Part shown: positions 42,168-54,600 of the stretch, one piece after another
How the letters are laid out: the number at the start of each line of letters is the position of its first letter
Position numbering within the stretch: position 1 is the first letter of the stretch
NCBI GenBank assembly: GCA_001939145.1
Contig: LSRX01001583.1
Location: 1-64,000 of the forward strand
Source: Symbiodinium microadriaticum
Lineage: Eukaryota; Sar; Dinophyceae; Suessiales; Symbiodiniaceae
Length of the DNA: 64,000 bases
Reading direction: 5' to 3'
Notes under the pieces: model-generated
Seen by the model: only the letters and a program-made list of their open reading frames with translations
Told to the model about the DNA's origin: nothing
Database searches by the model: none
Translations under genes and position numbers: made by a program

Positions 42168-45100
42168 TGCAACGAGATTTCGACAGCGTGGCGTACATGC
42201 AAGGCCAAGTGCCCAAAATGAAATCTACACATTTACGATCGCTGATGCAGGATCAGGCGCGCTTTTTTGTTTCAGACTCGACCGCTGTGCAAGTGAAGAG
42301 TGCACAGAAAGGCCCGCAACGACTCCATGTTTGTCCAGAGCGGGCAAATGGTGGCTGGCTCAGGGGATCAAAGATTTTCAGCTCACTCTCTTACGCACAT
42401 CGTGTCTATGCCGTCATGCCGGTGGATTTAATGTGCAGCGTCAGTGACATGGGGGGCATCCAGCATGGCACCGTGCCAAACCTCGAAATTGCAGTGCAGC
42501 GGCACATGCATGGCTACGGAGTCCGTGCACTGCCGCTCTTCGTAATACATGCTTGGGCTTGGGCGGTGCACAAGATCATGTGCCCGGAATTGGGACAACA
42601 GTGTGAGGTTCTCGACTACTGTCGCCAAAAGGTCGACAGTGAGACCATGTCCCTGTCTCGGTGCAGAGGAAGGAGCGCGAGCATTGCCTACACGAAAGTG
42701 TGCCAGGTCCAAACTCTTCGATCTCGCTGAGAAGGCCGCGACCTTGGCATTTTCGAAAAGGCCGCCAATTCTTGAGCTGAGCGGAGGCTGGTGTCGAGCA
42801 AAGGAAGGCGAAGATGTCGCCGGCCTCAGTCGCCTTTCGCCCGAAGAAAAGGGGCTTGCGCTCACTTCAAAGGTTTGCAGGTGAGCGCATCAATCAGACC
42901 GAAGGCAGAGCAGCCTGGAACTCGGATCGGGATGTTGAAGACGAGCATTCCAGAGAGCAACACATCTCAGCCCAGCCCGAGGTTCTTCACCCAGCACTGC
43001 GAGCGCCTCGCAGCGCGTCCATCGCGTTGGATGGACAGAATGTGGTGCCAGAGGTCCGTGCTTTAAATGACATAGACTCGATGCTGACCTAGCTTTGTCA
43101 TTCCCCGTCTCTGCGGGTTGCATGCGTCAAGGTGGGTATCACGTTCTGCAGTATTGTCTGTGAGATACTGGTCGTGTTAGCCGCAAGTCTTGTCAAGTTT
43201 CCTGCAAGTGTGGCAGCAAATCGCAACACTCCTGCAAGAGTGCTGAGAAAAGGTCTGGAAAGTCTTGGATGCCATGAAGGGGTTCTCCGACAAGGCTCAG
43301 CACAAAGAGAGTGGTCGCGCAGGGTCTCAGAACCGACTTTGTCTCGCAGGTTCGCTCAGGAGAATGGAAAGGCTTCACTGGAAAAGCATTGACAGACGTG
43401 GTTTGTATTGGGTCGGAACCTCAGCCAGCACGGCGTCAATCCTGCGCTTGGGATTTTGTCCTGTTATTTCCCGCTACTAATTTTGTGTACCTGAACGAGG
43501 GAAGATATCCGAAAGCTTCGTTATTTGTGGGGCTGCTTTTCAGATGATGGCCTCTTCAAAAAACAGCCCGAAAGTCTTTGTCAAAAGCGAGGAGAGCAAA
43601 GGGTTTCGTGGGGGTCGTGGAGTCGCCCCCACTTCCTGTTATTACAGTGTGTTGTCTGTTAGTATAGTATAGTATATAATTATATAATGGTGTATTATAT
43701 AGTATATTATACTGACAGCATGGCACCTCGGTTGGCCGTCCATCCGACAGAGACGGCCACGGAATGCCATAGTGGTAGCAGAGACGCACACCTCAAACAG
43801 CGGCTGGAGTGGTTCAAGATGCTGTACGAGGCAAAGTCGCAGGAAACAAAGGTGGTCCAGTTTACGGCTTCGGCCGTGGTGCGCGTGGAAGCTCAGCGCA
43901 AGTGTACAGCACAGACCGGGGAACCGTCACATGAACTCGGGACGGATGCCCACGACCGGCAGTATTTTTGAATCAATGAAAAACCTACTGGCAAATATGG
44001 GCACATCAACAGATTCAGGGCAGATTCCACACCTCTGACATTCTGCGGGACTGAGACGTGTTGCAGTGGTGCAGGATCGGGGGCTCTTACTTGGGCGTGG
44101 AGTTCGTCTACGAAGCTCTGAAAACAGATCCGGAGGCCCACGGCTGAGACGCAAAGCAGAACAATTCCGTTCCGTGCGAGGCAGCGGCAGCGGCTCAGGG
44201 TCGGAAGCTTCGCTTCCTGGCGAATGTCGACCCTATCGACGTCCAGCGTGTCATGGGCTGAGAGAGTCTAGAGTCGAGAGACATCTAGTCTAGAGTCTAG
44301 TGATCACGCGAGTCTAGGGCCGTTCAGGGTATCCTTTTGAGCTTGCCATGGAGGCCTTGGAAGGGCTCAATGCCGAGACGACCCTGGCCACTTTGCGAAG
44401 AAGAAGAAGAAGCGAAGTCAGAGAAGCTTCCCCTTTTCCCTTGCAAGGTCGTCATCATCTCGAAGACATTTACAACAGCTGAGACGATGCTGAATGCCAA
44501 AACAGTCAAGGCGCTGCAAGAGCAAGGAGACGACTTCTCGTCTAGTCTATTTCTAGCTCTGCCTCAGGCATGGCTCGTAAAGGAGCTTGGCAGCGCAGAC
44601 TGTGGACCCCCTATGACTATGCAAGTGCTGTGGAGCTGCTCCTGCCAACTGGATGTCCCTCCCGAATCAGCCCGGTTTTGTCTCTGAGGCGTCGCGAAAC
44701 ACGTCGTGGCATGCTCCACTGCTCTCGACAAGACCCAGGATGGCTGGGCTGCACTGGGCCTTGGCAGCCTCTTTGCATCTTCTTTGCTCGTGCAGAGGCC
44801 TTCGGCATTGACTCGAACAATGTCTTTGGCTTCTGGGACTGGGCATGTCACCCAGAGAGAAGCGCGCCTCTGTAGTCCGTGTCGCGTATAGGTTCGAGGA
44901 CAGTAGTGCTCTGCATCGCGTTGGAGGTCGGCGGACGCTTCTCGGTTTGGAGCGCCGTGGGCGTCCTCGCCTTGTCGCTGCAGCCGGGCCCTCGACGATG
45001 GATGCCAGCAGACCACCATGCCGCTTCCTTGTTTTCGGAGTCTCATCTTTCAGTGGCTGCAAGCTGCAAGGATATCTAGTAGTGCATGGTGCCACGTGGC

Positions 45101-47110
45101 ACTTCCGACCAGAGGCTTAAACAGTGGGTGCTTAAGATTTGAGGGGGCCAAACACAGTGACATACACAAACACACACACACACACATATATACATATGCA
45201 GGCCCACACACAGACACAGACAGAGCACGGTGCAACGGCACGGGCCAAGGTGCAGGAACAAATGCCATAAGATTGCCCGTGAACGTGGCTAGGTATGGAT
45301 TCGGCATCGTCAACCAGTTCCTGGAAGGAGGGCATCGAGCTCGGTGGTGGCTTTGACTCCCACAACCTGCGGATGGAGTTTGATGTGCGGATCCTTGAAA
45401 GGCATGCCATGGATCAGCACTTCCAGAAGGCGTCATGTCTAGTCTTCTTCTTTTGGCCCTTGTGCATAGTGGCCATGTCCGGTGCAGGCACCTGCCAAAG
45501 AAAACCTTCCACTTATCATTGGGCTACTGGACGCGCCGCCCTTGGCAGCCGAGGATGCAGGTAACCTGTCAGGCCTTACTCCACAAGCTCTCCCATCTTG
45601 GATGCGTAGACAGTTACAGTGTCACCTTTCGTGATTACAGCATGTACCGATCATGCCAGCGACATCCAAAGGTCTGGAACTGCAGCATGATGGGGCACGA
45701 GGGCGTTGCTATTCTGCCGTACTGCCAGGCCTCTTGGTAATTGGACCGCAGATTCCAAAGTCCCCTATGCCCAAAACCTAGCCATTGCCTTCAGACAAAT
45801 TTGGTGGCAGGCCCTTGTGCGTTTCGTGCCTCACATCCAGCAGTTGGATATGGAAAGTCGCGCAGCGGCACAAGTGAGAACACGAATCAAGAGCGCCGCC
45901 AAAGGTTCGTGTTTGGTTTTCGAGTAGTAACTGTTTACTAAGGTAATGGTAAGCGTGTGCAGATGGCACCGGCCTCGATGGCTGACGCAGCTACCACCGC
46001 GGGAGAGTGTGATGCGCCGCAAGGACGGGAGCGAGGTGCCGGTCGGAACCGGTGCGATTAACTTCGGTGAGCCCGGCACCAACGGCCGAAGACCAAGACG
46101 AGAGTAGCTGAGTAGCTCTTGCTGGGGAAATTGGAGTGGCCAAGGCCAGCACTCGTTCTACCAGCTGATGCACCAGGGCCGAGTAATCCCATCTCACTTC
46201 ATTGGATTTGCGGCATCACAAAACCCAGCTCGCTTCTCAGCTTTAGAGCCATCAAAGATTCTGCAGCCTGCCCGTGTCAAGGTTGAGCTGCCTGGCGAAG
46301 CCGTTTCCAATCACGACGAGCTAATGTCAAACTTCTTCGCCCAGCCAGGTTCGTGGGTTTCAAGCAATCGTTATCTCCGGATGATGCACCTGTGACAGAT
46401 GCACTGGCTCTGGGGAAGACTGCCGAAGAGCTGAAGGAAAGCCGGCACAAAAGCACGTTCGAGTCCTTGCCTCGTGTCTTTCCAGGCAGACGGGATCCCC
46501 GAGAAGCTCATTGCGCACAAGACGTTCCCAGGGGACAGGCCGTCGCTGCTCTGGCCTTGGCATCTTCGTATCAGCAGGCGTTGCAGTTGCAGAAAAGGAC
46601 ATCCGTCATCGCAACACCGTGTCAGGTCCTTGCTGCTTCCGGTCTGCAATGCACATTGGTGCTTGACTGAGATCAGGACCGTTAGGAAAAGGGTGCAGAC
46701 TAGTTAAGGCCGGATGTGTGCGGCATGGTAGCGCATCAGGCTGGGGCAGCTCTTGGCCCTCTACGAGCACCGCACTGCCGTGCAAGGAGCGATATGTGCA
46801 GCATAGTCTGAGAGGCATTCGCATGAAGCCAGTGCAACGAGAGGCTGGTTGTGGGACATTAACTCGTTCGATCAGCGCTGGGCTTGGCCACTCAAAAGTA
46901 GAAACAGCAGACTCGACACTGATCTCAAAGGTGGGGTGTCGAACTCGGCAAGGTCTTGGCCAAGGAGGTAGCCGGCTGTGCAACTACGCTTGTCCCCTTC
47001 TGCCTGCTAGCAAACAGGTACGCGGATATTTGAGCCAGGCGAGGAAAGGATCGGCGGATGATTCCAAGCGGGAGCCCAAGCATCCAATCCCAAGCGGTGC
47101 TGGTGTCGGC
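42168..47110 (+). CDS. GPI: glucose-6-phosphate isomerase (about 27 small exons)
   Basis: The enzyme interconverts glucose-6-phosphate and fructose-6-phosphate. Family motifs appear in exact order across many micro-exons. Examples are [12 protein letters not shown] (42215), [13 protein letters not shown] (42612), LFDLAEKA (42718), [11 protein letters not shown] (42881), [14 protein letters not shown] (42983), [15 protein letters not shown] (43253), [18 protein letters not shown] (43341), [20 protein letters not shown] (44074), [14 protein letters not shown] (44212), [11 protein letters not shown] (44357), [20 protein letters not shown] (44450), [13 protein letters not shown] (44692), [14 protein letters not shown] (44803), [13 protein letters not shown] (44927), [10 protein letters not shown] (45402), AILPYCQA (45708), [12 protein letters not shown] (45825), NFGEPGTNG (46061), [20 protein letters not shown] (46151), [15 protein letters not shown] (46300), [19 protein letters not shown] (46488), [15 protein letters not shown] (46751), INSFDQ (46857) and [12 protein letters not shown] (46931). 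The SKTFTT phosphate loop and the catalytic region are intact. The start and last exon are uncertain. Confidence 0.93.
43660..43712. repeat. TATAG/TATAAT-rich microsatellite
   Basis: TATAGTATAGTATATAATTA-type repeats inside an intron of the isomerase gene. Confidence 0.85.
45168..45195. repeat. (AC)n/(AT)n microsatellite
   Basis: ACACAC followed by ATATATAC, inside an intron of the isomerase gene. Confidence 0.9.
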
Positions 47111-47620
47111 TGGCAGTCTGCAGGAATACGCAGAAGTCCTTCAGGTTTTTGACTCCAACAAAGAAGCTTCTGGCGAAGTACCTGGAATAGAAAGGCGAAG
47201 GATTTTGACCCGAACTAAGCTGCTAGATTCAAGGGGACTTGAGGAGACCTGCCCTGTGAGGTGATGCAGAATCGTGCTCTGGACCTGGTCTTGTTTTCAA
47301 TTCTTGACTTCAAAGCTGACGATGCTGTTGACCCCCTGGGCCTTCCGCTAACTTGGTGAACCTCGCCGGTGAGTGACAGCGGAGCAGGCTACAATTTGTT
47401 TGTCTCTACAAGTCTAATGTGCAAGGTCACATGATGTACACAAGGCTCCGACATGCTCGTTTCCGAAAAAAGCAAAAGGCTCCAGGTCTTCACAACTTGC
47501 TGTCGTACCACTGTGATCCTGGACGTCGCTGTTGCTTTGTGTGCTCGGCGGATTGCGTCCTGGCCTGCAGCCATTTGCAGCCTTTTGAAGGCCTGGCGGG
47601 ATCCACCCCTCAGAGGAAGT

Positions 47621-48647
47621 ATGAAGCCACAGCACTGCCTGTGCCTTGCTACTGCCGTGGTGGCCTTCGCTACCGCGGCTGGGGCAGGACCAGCCAGCAG
47701 GCACAAGCCTCACATCTTGTTCCTTGGTGTTCTTCTGGTTGGCTCTTAGAACTTAAAATTTTTGGGTGTCTATATGAACTACAAGCAGGAGGCTAAAAGT
47801 TTAACTTTTAGGAGGGGCTCAGAAATCAGCCAAGGTTTATTCTTGCGGATGACATGGGGTGGGCCAACATAGGTTATCATCGGAACGGCTCACAGACGGC
47901 TGACGAGAAACAGGGCCAGCTGGAGGTCCACACTCCGGCCATAAACGCCTTGGCAGCCGAGGGTGTCGTCCTCGACCGCCACTACTCCTACAGGATCTGT
48001 GGTCCAGCCAGGTCTGCTCTACTATCAGGCCGCCTCGCCCCTCATGTTCTGGTGAAGAACGTGGCAGTGACGGCTCAGAATCCCGAAGACCCAGTGAGCG
48101 GTTTCGCTGGCATCCCCCGCAACATGACAGGCGTGGTTGTGAATCGTAGTCAATGAGGCAAAAAGCATTCCTTCGACACTGCCGGGGTTGATCAAACATC
48201 GACTCCGGCAATTATTGGTTTCCCGCCCCTAGTCCAAGTTCCCATGCAAAAAAGCCGCCGTGTGTGCAAGACACGGCTGAGTCCCAAGGCTGTCTATGCA
48301 AACATCATCTTCAAAGAAAAACGCACCCATTCAGACAAGCACCCGTCGGGTGTGTGAATGCTGTTGCTCAAAACGACGCATTTCTCCGGAACGTCAGCAA
48401 CAAGGCTGGGAAAATGCTCGGAAATTGAAAAAAACTGAAATCCTTGTGTCAAGCTTCGTCCCATGTTAGTCCTTCAAATCCTGGAGTCGCTCTCGTTTCG
48501 CCCTGCCTTTATTCTGGTGCTTTGCGATACATGCATGTGTCTCGGACAGTAACAAGGCATTAAATCATGCACAAGCACATGGACAAGTACATGAACACAC
48601 ACACACACAAACACATACAAACGTACGTACGTACGTACGTACATACA

Positions 48648-48690
<43 letters not shown>

Positions 48691-51600
48691 CTATATTTAA
48701 CTATAGCATTTGGGTTCAAGGTCGCATTCAGTGAAGATAGGTCCCCCATCGCATAGCGAAAAGAGGAGACAGCATGAAGGCAAAGCATGAGCCCTCGGGC
48801 ATCACGCCTGAGCCTGCAGCACGCAAAGCAAAGACAGCAGAGAAAGAGGAGACGGAGAAGAAAGAAGAATTCTTGTCGGAGGTTGACGTTTTGAATCAGA
48901 AGCTCGAGGAAATCCAACAGGAAGCAAAAACAGCAAAGGTGATGGCATCATATTTGTTAGCACAGCACGCCGAAACTTCCAGAGACAAGGCGAAGAAAGA
49001 GATGGTCATAGGCGGTTGGACGCTATTTCAGGCTACCACAGATGACGCCGATAGGCAGGCCGCGCAGCTGGATTTTCAATCTGATTCGCGTGAACGCTTT
49101 ATCAAGGAGGTAGCCAAGAAAGCGGGTGTGTCAAACAATTATTACAAGGATTGGATCTTTGCTCACCAAACACGTGGGGACAGTCTTTCGCCAATCACCG
49201 TGGTAACAGTGACACAGCCGTGGCAAAGATCCAAGATGCTTGACTTCGCTAAGAAACAGCAATTTGGTTCAAACGAGCTCAAGGAAAGGATTTTCATCAA
49301 CGACCGTGAAGAAAATTCGTGGGACACCATCGTGGCGAAATTCGGCAAATGCGTCGACAACGACACCAGACAGAAGGACATCAAGATTCAGCCGCAGATT
49401 TCCTTGTGGACAGGGTGACAGCCATACCGTTGAAAGCAGCTATGACAGTAGCCAAGGACTATAGCATCATGTTCAAGCAAGTGTGGCGTGAGTATACATT
49501 AACAGAGAAGAACACGGGTGAATATATAATGTGGGCGTATTTCCAACCCGATATCGGCCAGCTCACCGTACACCTCAGCGAGAAGAACATTCCCATCGTT
49601 TCGCAGTTCGTGCAAGATTTCAAGAACAAGTTTGACAGCATGCTCAACGCATCCGGTAGTGGTAAGGGTAAAGGAAAGGGCAAAAAAGGAACAGCAGACA
49701 GCAAAGCCATGGACATTGACCAGATGATCATGCCTCCCAACCAAAGCTTTCACGCGCGTTCCTCAAAGTACCCCTTTAACCTTGACGTCGTCATCCTCAA
49801 GGAATCGGAAAACCATTGGGATGTGTGGAAAGAGGCATGGCAGAACGCCGTCGCCAAGGCCAACATGCCGTTCTCCGTGGGCACCCCTCATGACGCTACT
49901 CTTTGAAGCGCAACATCGCGCAGTATAGATGGGCAAACCTGGGCCAATAGCTGGCCCGGGGATGCCGGTTTTTGTACTTTTGGGAAGCACGAATGATGGA
50001 AGCACCTCCCGCACCCTAACGGAAGGAAAATAACAAAGGAGTTACCAAAAAAGATGAAAAGGCGCAGTGGCGAAAGCCACAAGACCTCCGGGTCTCTCTA
50101 GGTAATCTCTTGGTACTCTCACTCGACCGCGCGGGCTCAACATCAAAATAGCGAACGCTGTATTGCACCACTGACATACAATAACTTATCGCTTCATAAC
50201 ACAGCTCATGTTCAACGGAATTGTATCGGAAACGTACAAAAGCAACACTATAAGTTATCGGAGACTATATCTGCGACCGCAGGCCCCCCCATGGCAATGC
50301 GGGAGAACCGTACCCTGTTACACAACGGGGACAGCGGTAACGAACTGCGAACCCCCCAAAATAATAGACTGCAGCCGCCGAAGCCGAAGAATAGACATAC
50401 AACTATCAATACAAGCGTTGTGGTAACACCAAAGAAAAACTCTCAGAGACAATGTCGTTCAATCATTTCGTATTTAGAAAGAAAAGTAAGAAGAACGAAT
50501 GAAAGAAGGAGGCCTATTTTCAGAAATCTCAAGAACAGTTAGTTACATATAAAGCAGTCGGGGTAAAAGAATGGAAGCCCCCATGGCATTTACACAAATT
50601 CGCTCAGATGGACTACTTCCTCATCAATTCAAAGTGGAAAACGCAATCACAAACATCACCACAACTGTTGTACACACTGTGGAAACGGACCACAAGCTGT
50701 TGATAGCAAATGCTTCTTTCAAACTAAAGGCTAACAACAGAAGACATTTCGAGAGACATCCTAGATTCCATCAGCCATCACAACAACAGTTATTGAGCTA
50801 CAATGATTCAATCCGAAAGAAAGCAGAGGATGATAACCCACAAGAACGCCAAGACGTTAACGTTTTTGATAGGCTAAACAACATATTGTTGACCAGCGCC
50901 AGTGAAACACTTGTTAAAAAGAACCCGAAAATCAAAAAGCCATACATATCTCAAGGCACGTGGAACTTATTAGAGAGGAAATGGACAGCCATAGAAAGAG
51001 GTGATCAAGATATTGCAGATGAAATCAGCAAAGAAATCAAAAAGCAAGCGCAACAAGACAGAGAAAACGACTTCTTGCAGCAACGCGAGGAAATTACAGC
51101 TCAAGGCTACAAATGGGAGGGCCTCAAAAAGCTTAGAGCAAAATTTACTCCATCCTTCACCAAGTTTAAAGATATAGATGGCAACCATGTCCCATTTCAA
51201 GAATATGCCAGTAAAGCAGCCGAATATCTTGAAAAGGTACAATGGAAAGCACCGGACCTCAATGATGATCAAGAATCAAGCGAAAACATTCCACTACAAA
51301 ATGGCTCCTACAAAGTAGACGATTCTCCTTTCACAATCACTGAGCTAGAGTATGTCTTCAACAAAATCAAAAACAATAAATCACCAGGAGCAGACCAAAT
51401 CCCAGGCGAACTCTTCAAATGGCTGGATGTGCCAAACAGAAGACTGGTATTAGATGCGGCGAACGTTTGTTTAGCAAAAGGAGAAATGGACCATCACCTC
51501 ATGCAGGCAGTTGTAGTTTCGATATACAGAAAAGGGGATGCATCTAAGCTTGAAAACTATCGACCCATATCGTTACTTAATACGTGTTATAAAATAACCG

Positions 51601-54600
51601 CAGCATTGGTTAAAGAAAGATTGGACAAAGGACTGGACTCGTGGTTAATGACCACGCAATTTGGTTTCCGCAAACATAAAAGCCCCTCTCACGCAATATT
51701 TATGGCTCGCAGATTACAAGATATTTCGGAGAAATCAAGAACTGCTAGTACTCTCATTCTATTGGACTGGGAGAAGGCCTTTGATAAAGTGTCGCAACAG
51801 AAGATGCTTGAAGTATTGCGTCGCTTGCAAGTACCAGACAAAATTTACAGACTAATCAAAGATTTCTATACTAATCCTGAGTTCAAAGTACGCTCCGGTA
51901 ACAATGAGTCGGAATGGAAATTTCAATATTCTGGCATAAGGCAGGGATGTCCGCTTTCACCTTACTTGTTTGTATTAGTTATGGGAGCTCTGTTCGCAGA
52001 CATTAAAATGGAACTATGTACACCAAGACAACTCCAGCCATTAGACGGTATTTACTTCTCTGAAATCCTCTTTGCTGACGATACGCTAATATTTGGAGCT
52101 AACACGCAATGTATTAACAAGCTATTACATGCAATTGAAAGGCATAGTGCGTACTACGGGTTGAAACTGAATTATGGAAAATGCGTGAATCTTACAGCAA
52201 ATCAAAGAGTTTCATCAGTACGCTTTTCTCCCGATGGACCAGCTGCAGGAAGACTAGTCCCAAGACAGAGATCAGCCACATACTTAGGCACTTTACTCAC
52301 TGACACATTCGACAATAAGGCGGAAATAGCCAACAGACTGGGAGATTGTATAGCGACATGTAATCGACTTAAGATCTTTTGGAAAAAGGCTAGCACATCA
52401 ATCAAATGGAAAATCCAAGTGTTTAATGCAATCATAAGATCAAAACTTTTGTATGGCCTTGAATGTATACAGCTGACGAACGCTGAAATCTCTAAACTGA
52501 ATGCATTTCAAAACAAAAGCCTGAGACGCATCCTAGGAAAGCCTCCGACATTTCTAGACAGAGAACAAACCAATCAACGGATATACCAGGAAATACGCCA
52601 GATCTACCACTGTAACTTTGAGCACTTCGGTGACACATGGAGAAAGGCGAAATTGAGACTTTTTGGTCACATCCTGAGATCATCCAGATCAGACCCTTTA
52701 AACCAGGTGGTATTTCATTCCGACAACCTAAGGCCCAGGACTGTTTTGACAAGGAGGGTGGGTCGCCCCAAATCTGATTGGCTGCTGGAGACATATGCTG
52801 ATGCATACAAGCAAATAGCAGGTCCCATAACTATGTTTGATCACAATAATGATGCCCATCTCCAGATTGTTCAGCAACAGGCTCTTCAAAGGATAGATCC
52901 TTTTTAGTTCCAGGTGATGGCGCACCAAGGCTTTCAGCCTCTCCAGGTAATGCGCGAGGTAATCTCATCATGGTGGACGTGGTGCTGTTGTTTTGAGCCG
53001 CATGTGTGTACAGACTTCTTGGTTTATATTTATCAAGTACAAGGTTCTGTTGGGAGCTCACTGCGCTCGCTAGAAAAAATATTTAACTATATTTATTTTT
53101 CCATTTATTTATTTACGCAGCTAGAAATTGGCAGAAAGGCGCGCGATTTCAAGTATTTATGTATGCAACTAGAATTCCTTTTCCGAGGACAGTCGCATCG
53201 ACGTTCTTAGCTAAAATCTGGTTCCCTGACGTCCGGTGTCCGAACGAAGCTCTTTTGCATTTTTGCACGCCTTCAGGTATGGGAGCCAAGGTCAAAGCCG
53301 GTGGGTACAAGACCTTCTACACTGGGAAGTGGGACGCAGGGATGGCTACTCCGCAGCACACCCCTCGTGGTCGTGGATTCGACAGCAGTTTCCTTTATTA
53401 CCAACATGCCAACGACTATTGGAACAAAAAGACTGGGATTGAGGCAACTGGTGAAATCACGCCATGCTTGAATGCATTCTACGACCTTGTGACTGAAAAC
53501 GACACGTACCGTGGACCGTACAAGGAAGCAGACTTGACAGATGCGTGCAAGGATAGTGAGGAGCGTACACCATTCTGCTACGAGGAGAAGATGTTTGAGG
53601 AACGCTCTTTGCAGATAATCCGAGATCACAACGCATCCGACTTGGATCACCCACTCTTCCTATTTCATGCATTCCACCTGCTTCACACGCCTTTGCAGAT
53701 CCCCAAGTACTACTACAGCAAGATTTCTGAGATCGTCTCCCAACAGGGTGGACAGATCATTGACTCAGAGAACAGACGGAAGCTGATGGCAATGACTATG
53801 TATCTGGATGACACGATCCAGAACCTTACGGATGCCCTGAAATCGAAAGGAATGTGGGACAACACCTTGTTGGTCTTCACCACCGACAATGGCGGACCAA
53901 TTTATGAGCCAGGTTCCGCCAACAACTATCCTTTGAGAGGTGGGAAATACTCTGACTTCGAGGGGGGCGTCAGAACAAACACCTTCATCTCTGGCGGTTT
54001 CGTTCCCGAGTCCAGCCGGGGCCGCATTCACAACGGCATCGTCTCGATCGCAGATTGGTACACCATCTTTTCCGAACTTGCTGGTGTTGACGCCAAGGAC
54101 GACGCCGCTGAAGCGGCCAATGTTTGGCTAAAGTCCCGTGGCCTCAGCACGCTGGCCCCGGTGGATGGCAAGAACGGCATGCTCGACGCTATTTTCCAAG
54201 GTGCTCCAGGTCCTCGTGCGAACGAGTCCTTGTTCATATCCGGAAATGCTCTACTGTCGTATCCCTACAAGCTCGTGACCGGCAAGCAGCCCTACATGGT
54301 CCACACCGGTCCGTTGTACCCGAACTGCAGCACTGTCGGTCGCTTTGTGTCAGGAGGCGGTCCGGATTTTGTTGATTTTGGAGTGCTGGAGTACAAAATC
54401 GATCTTGGAGACGAGTACTACTGGCGTGGAGATTGTGGGGACGGATGTTTGTACAACATTGAAGAGGACCCAAGTGAAAGCAATGACTTGTCACATGATC
54501 CGAAGTACCAGGCGCAGCTTAAGCAGATGATCGATGCCCTCGCAGACTTCAACAAGACCTTGTTCTTGCCTGATCGTGGCGAGACCGATGTCGAGGCTTG

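Larger units (their letters stand above)
48774..52907 (+). mobile_element. LINE-type non-LTR retrotransposon
   Basis: An ORF1 with a charged coiled-coil start and a basic tail is followed by an ORF2 with a full reverse transcriptase. No LTRs were seen. The element lies in the sense direction within the arylsulfatase intron. Its codons are clearly more AT-rich than those of the host exons on either side. True element ends and target-site duplications were not determined; the span covers only the ORFs. Confidence 0.88.
48131..53276 (+). other. 5.1 kb intron of the arylsulfatase gene
   Basis: The borders follow from restoring the protein frame. The intron is far longer than the 50-130 base introns resolved in other genes of this window, because it contains a LINE. 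Its first 640 bases hold a microsatellite and otherwise nothing recognised. Its last 370 bases (52908-53276), after the reverse transcriptase ORF, are AT-rich and may hold the element's 3' untranslated part. Confidence 0.85.
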
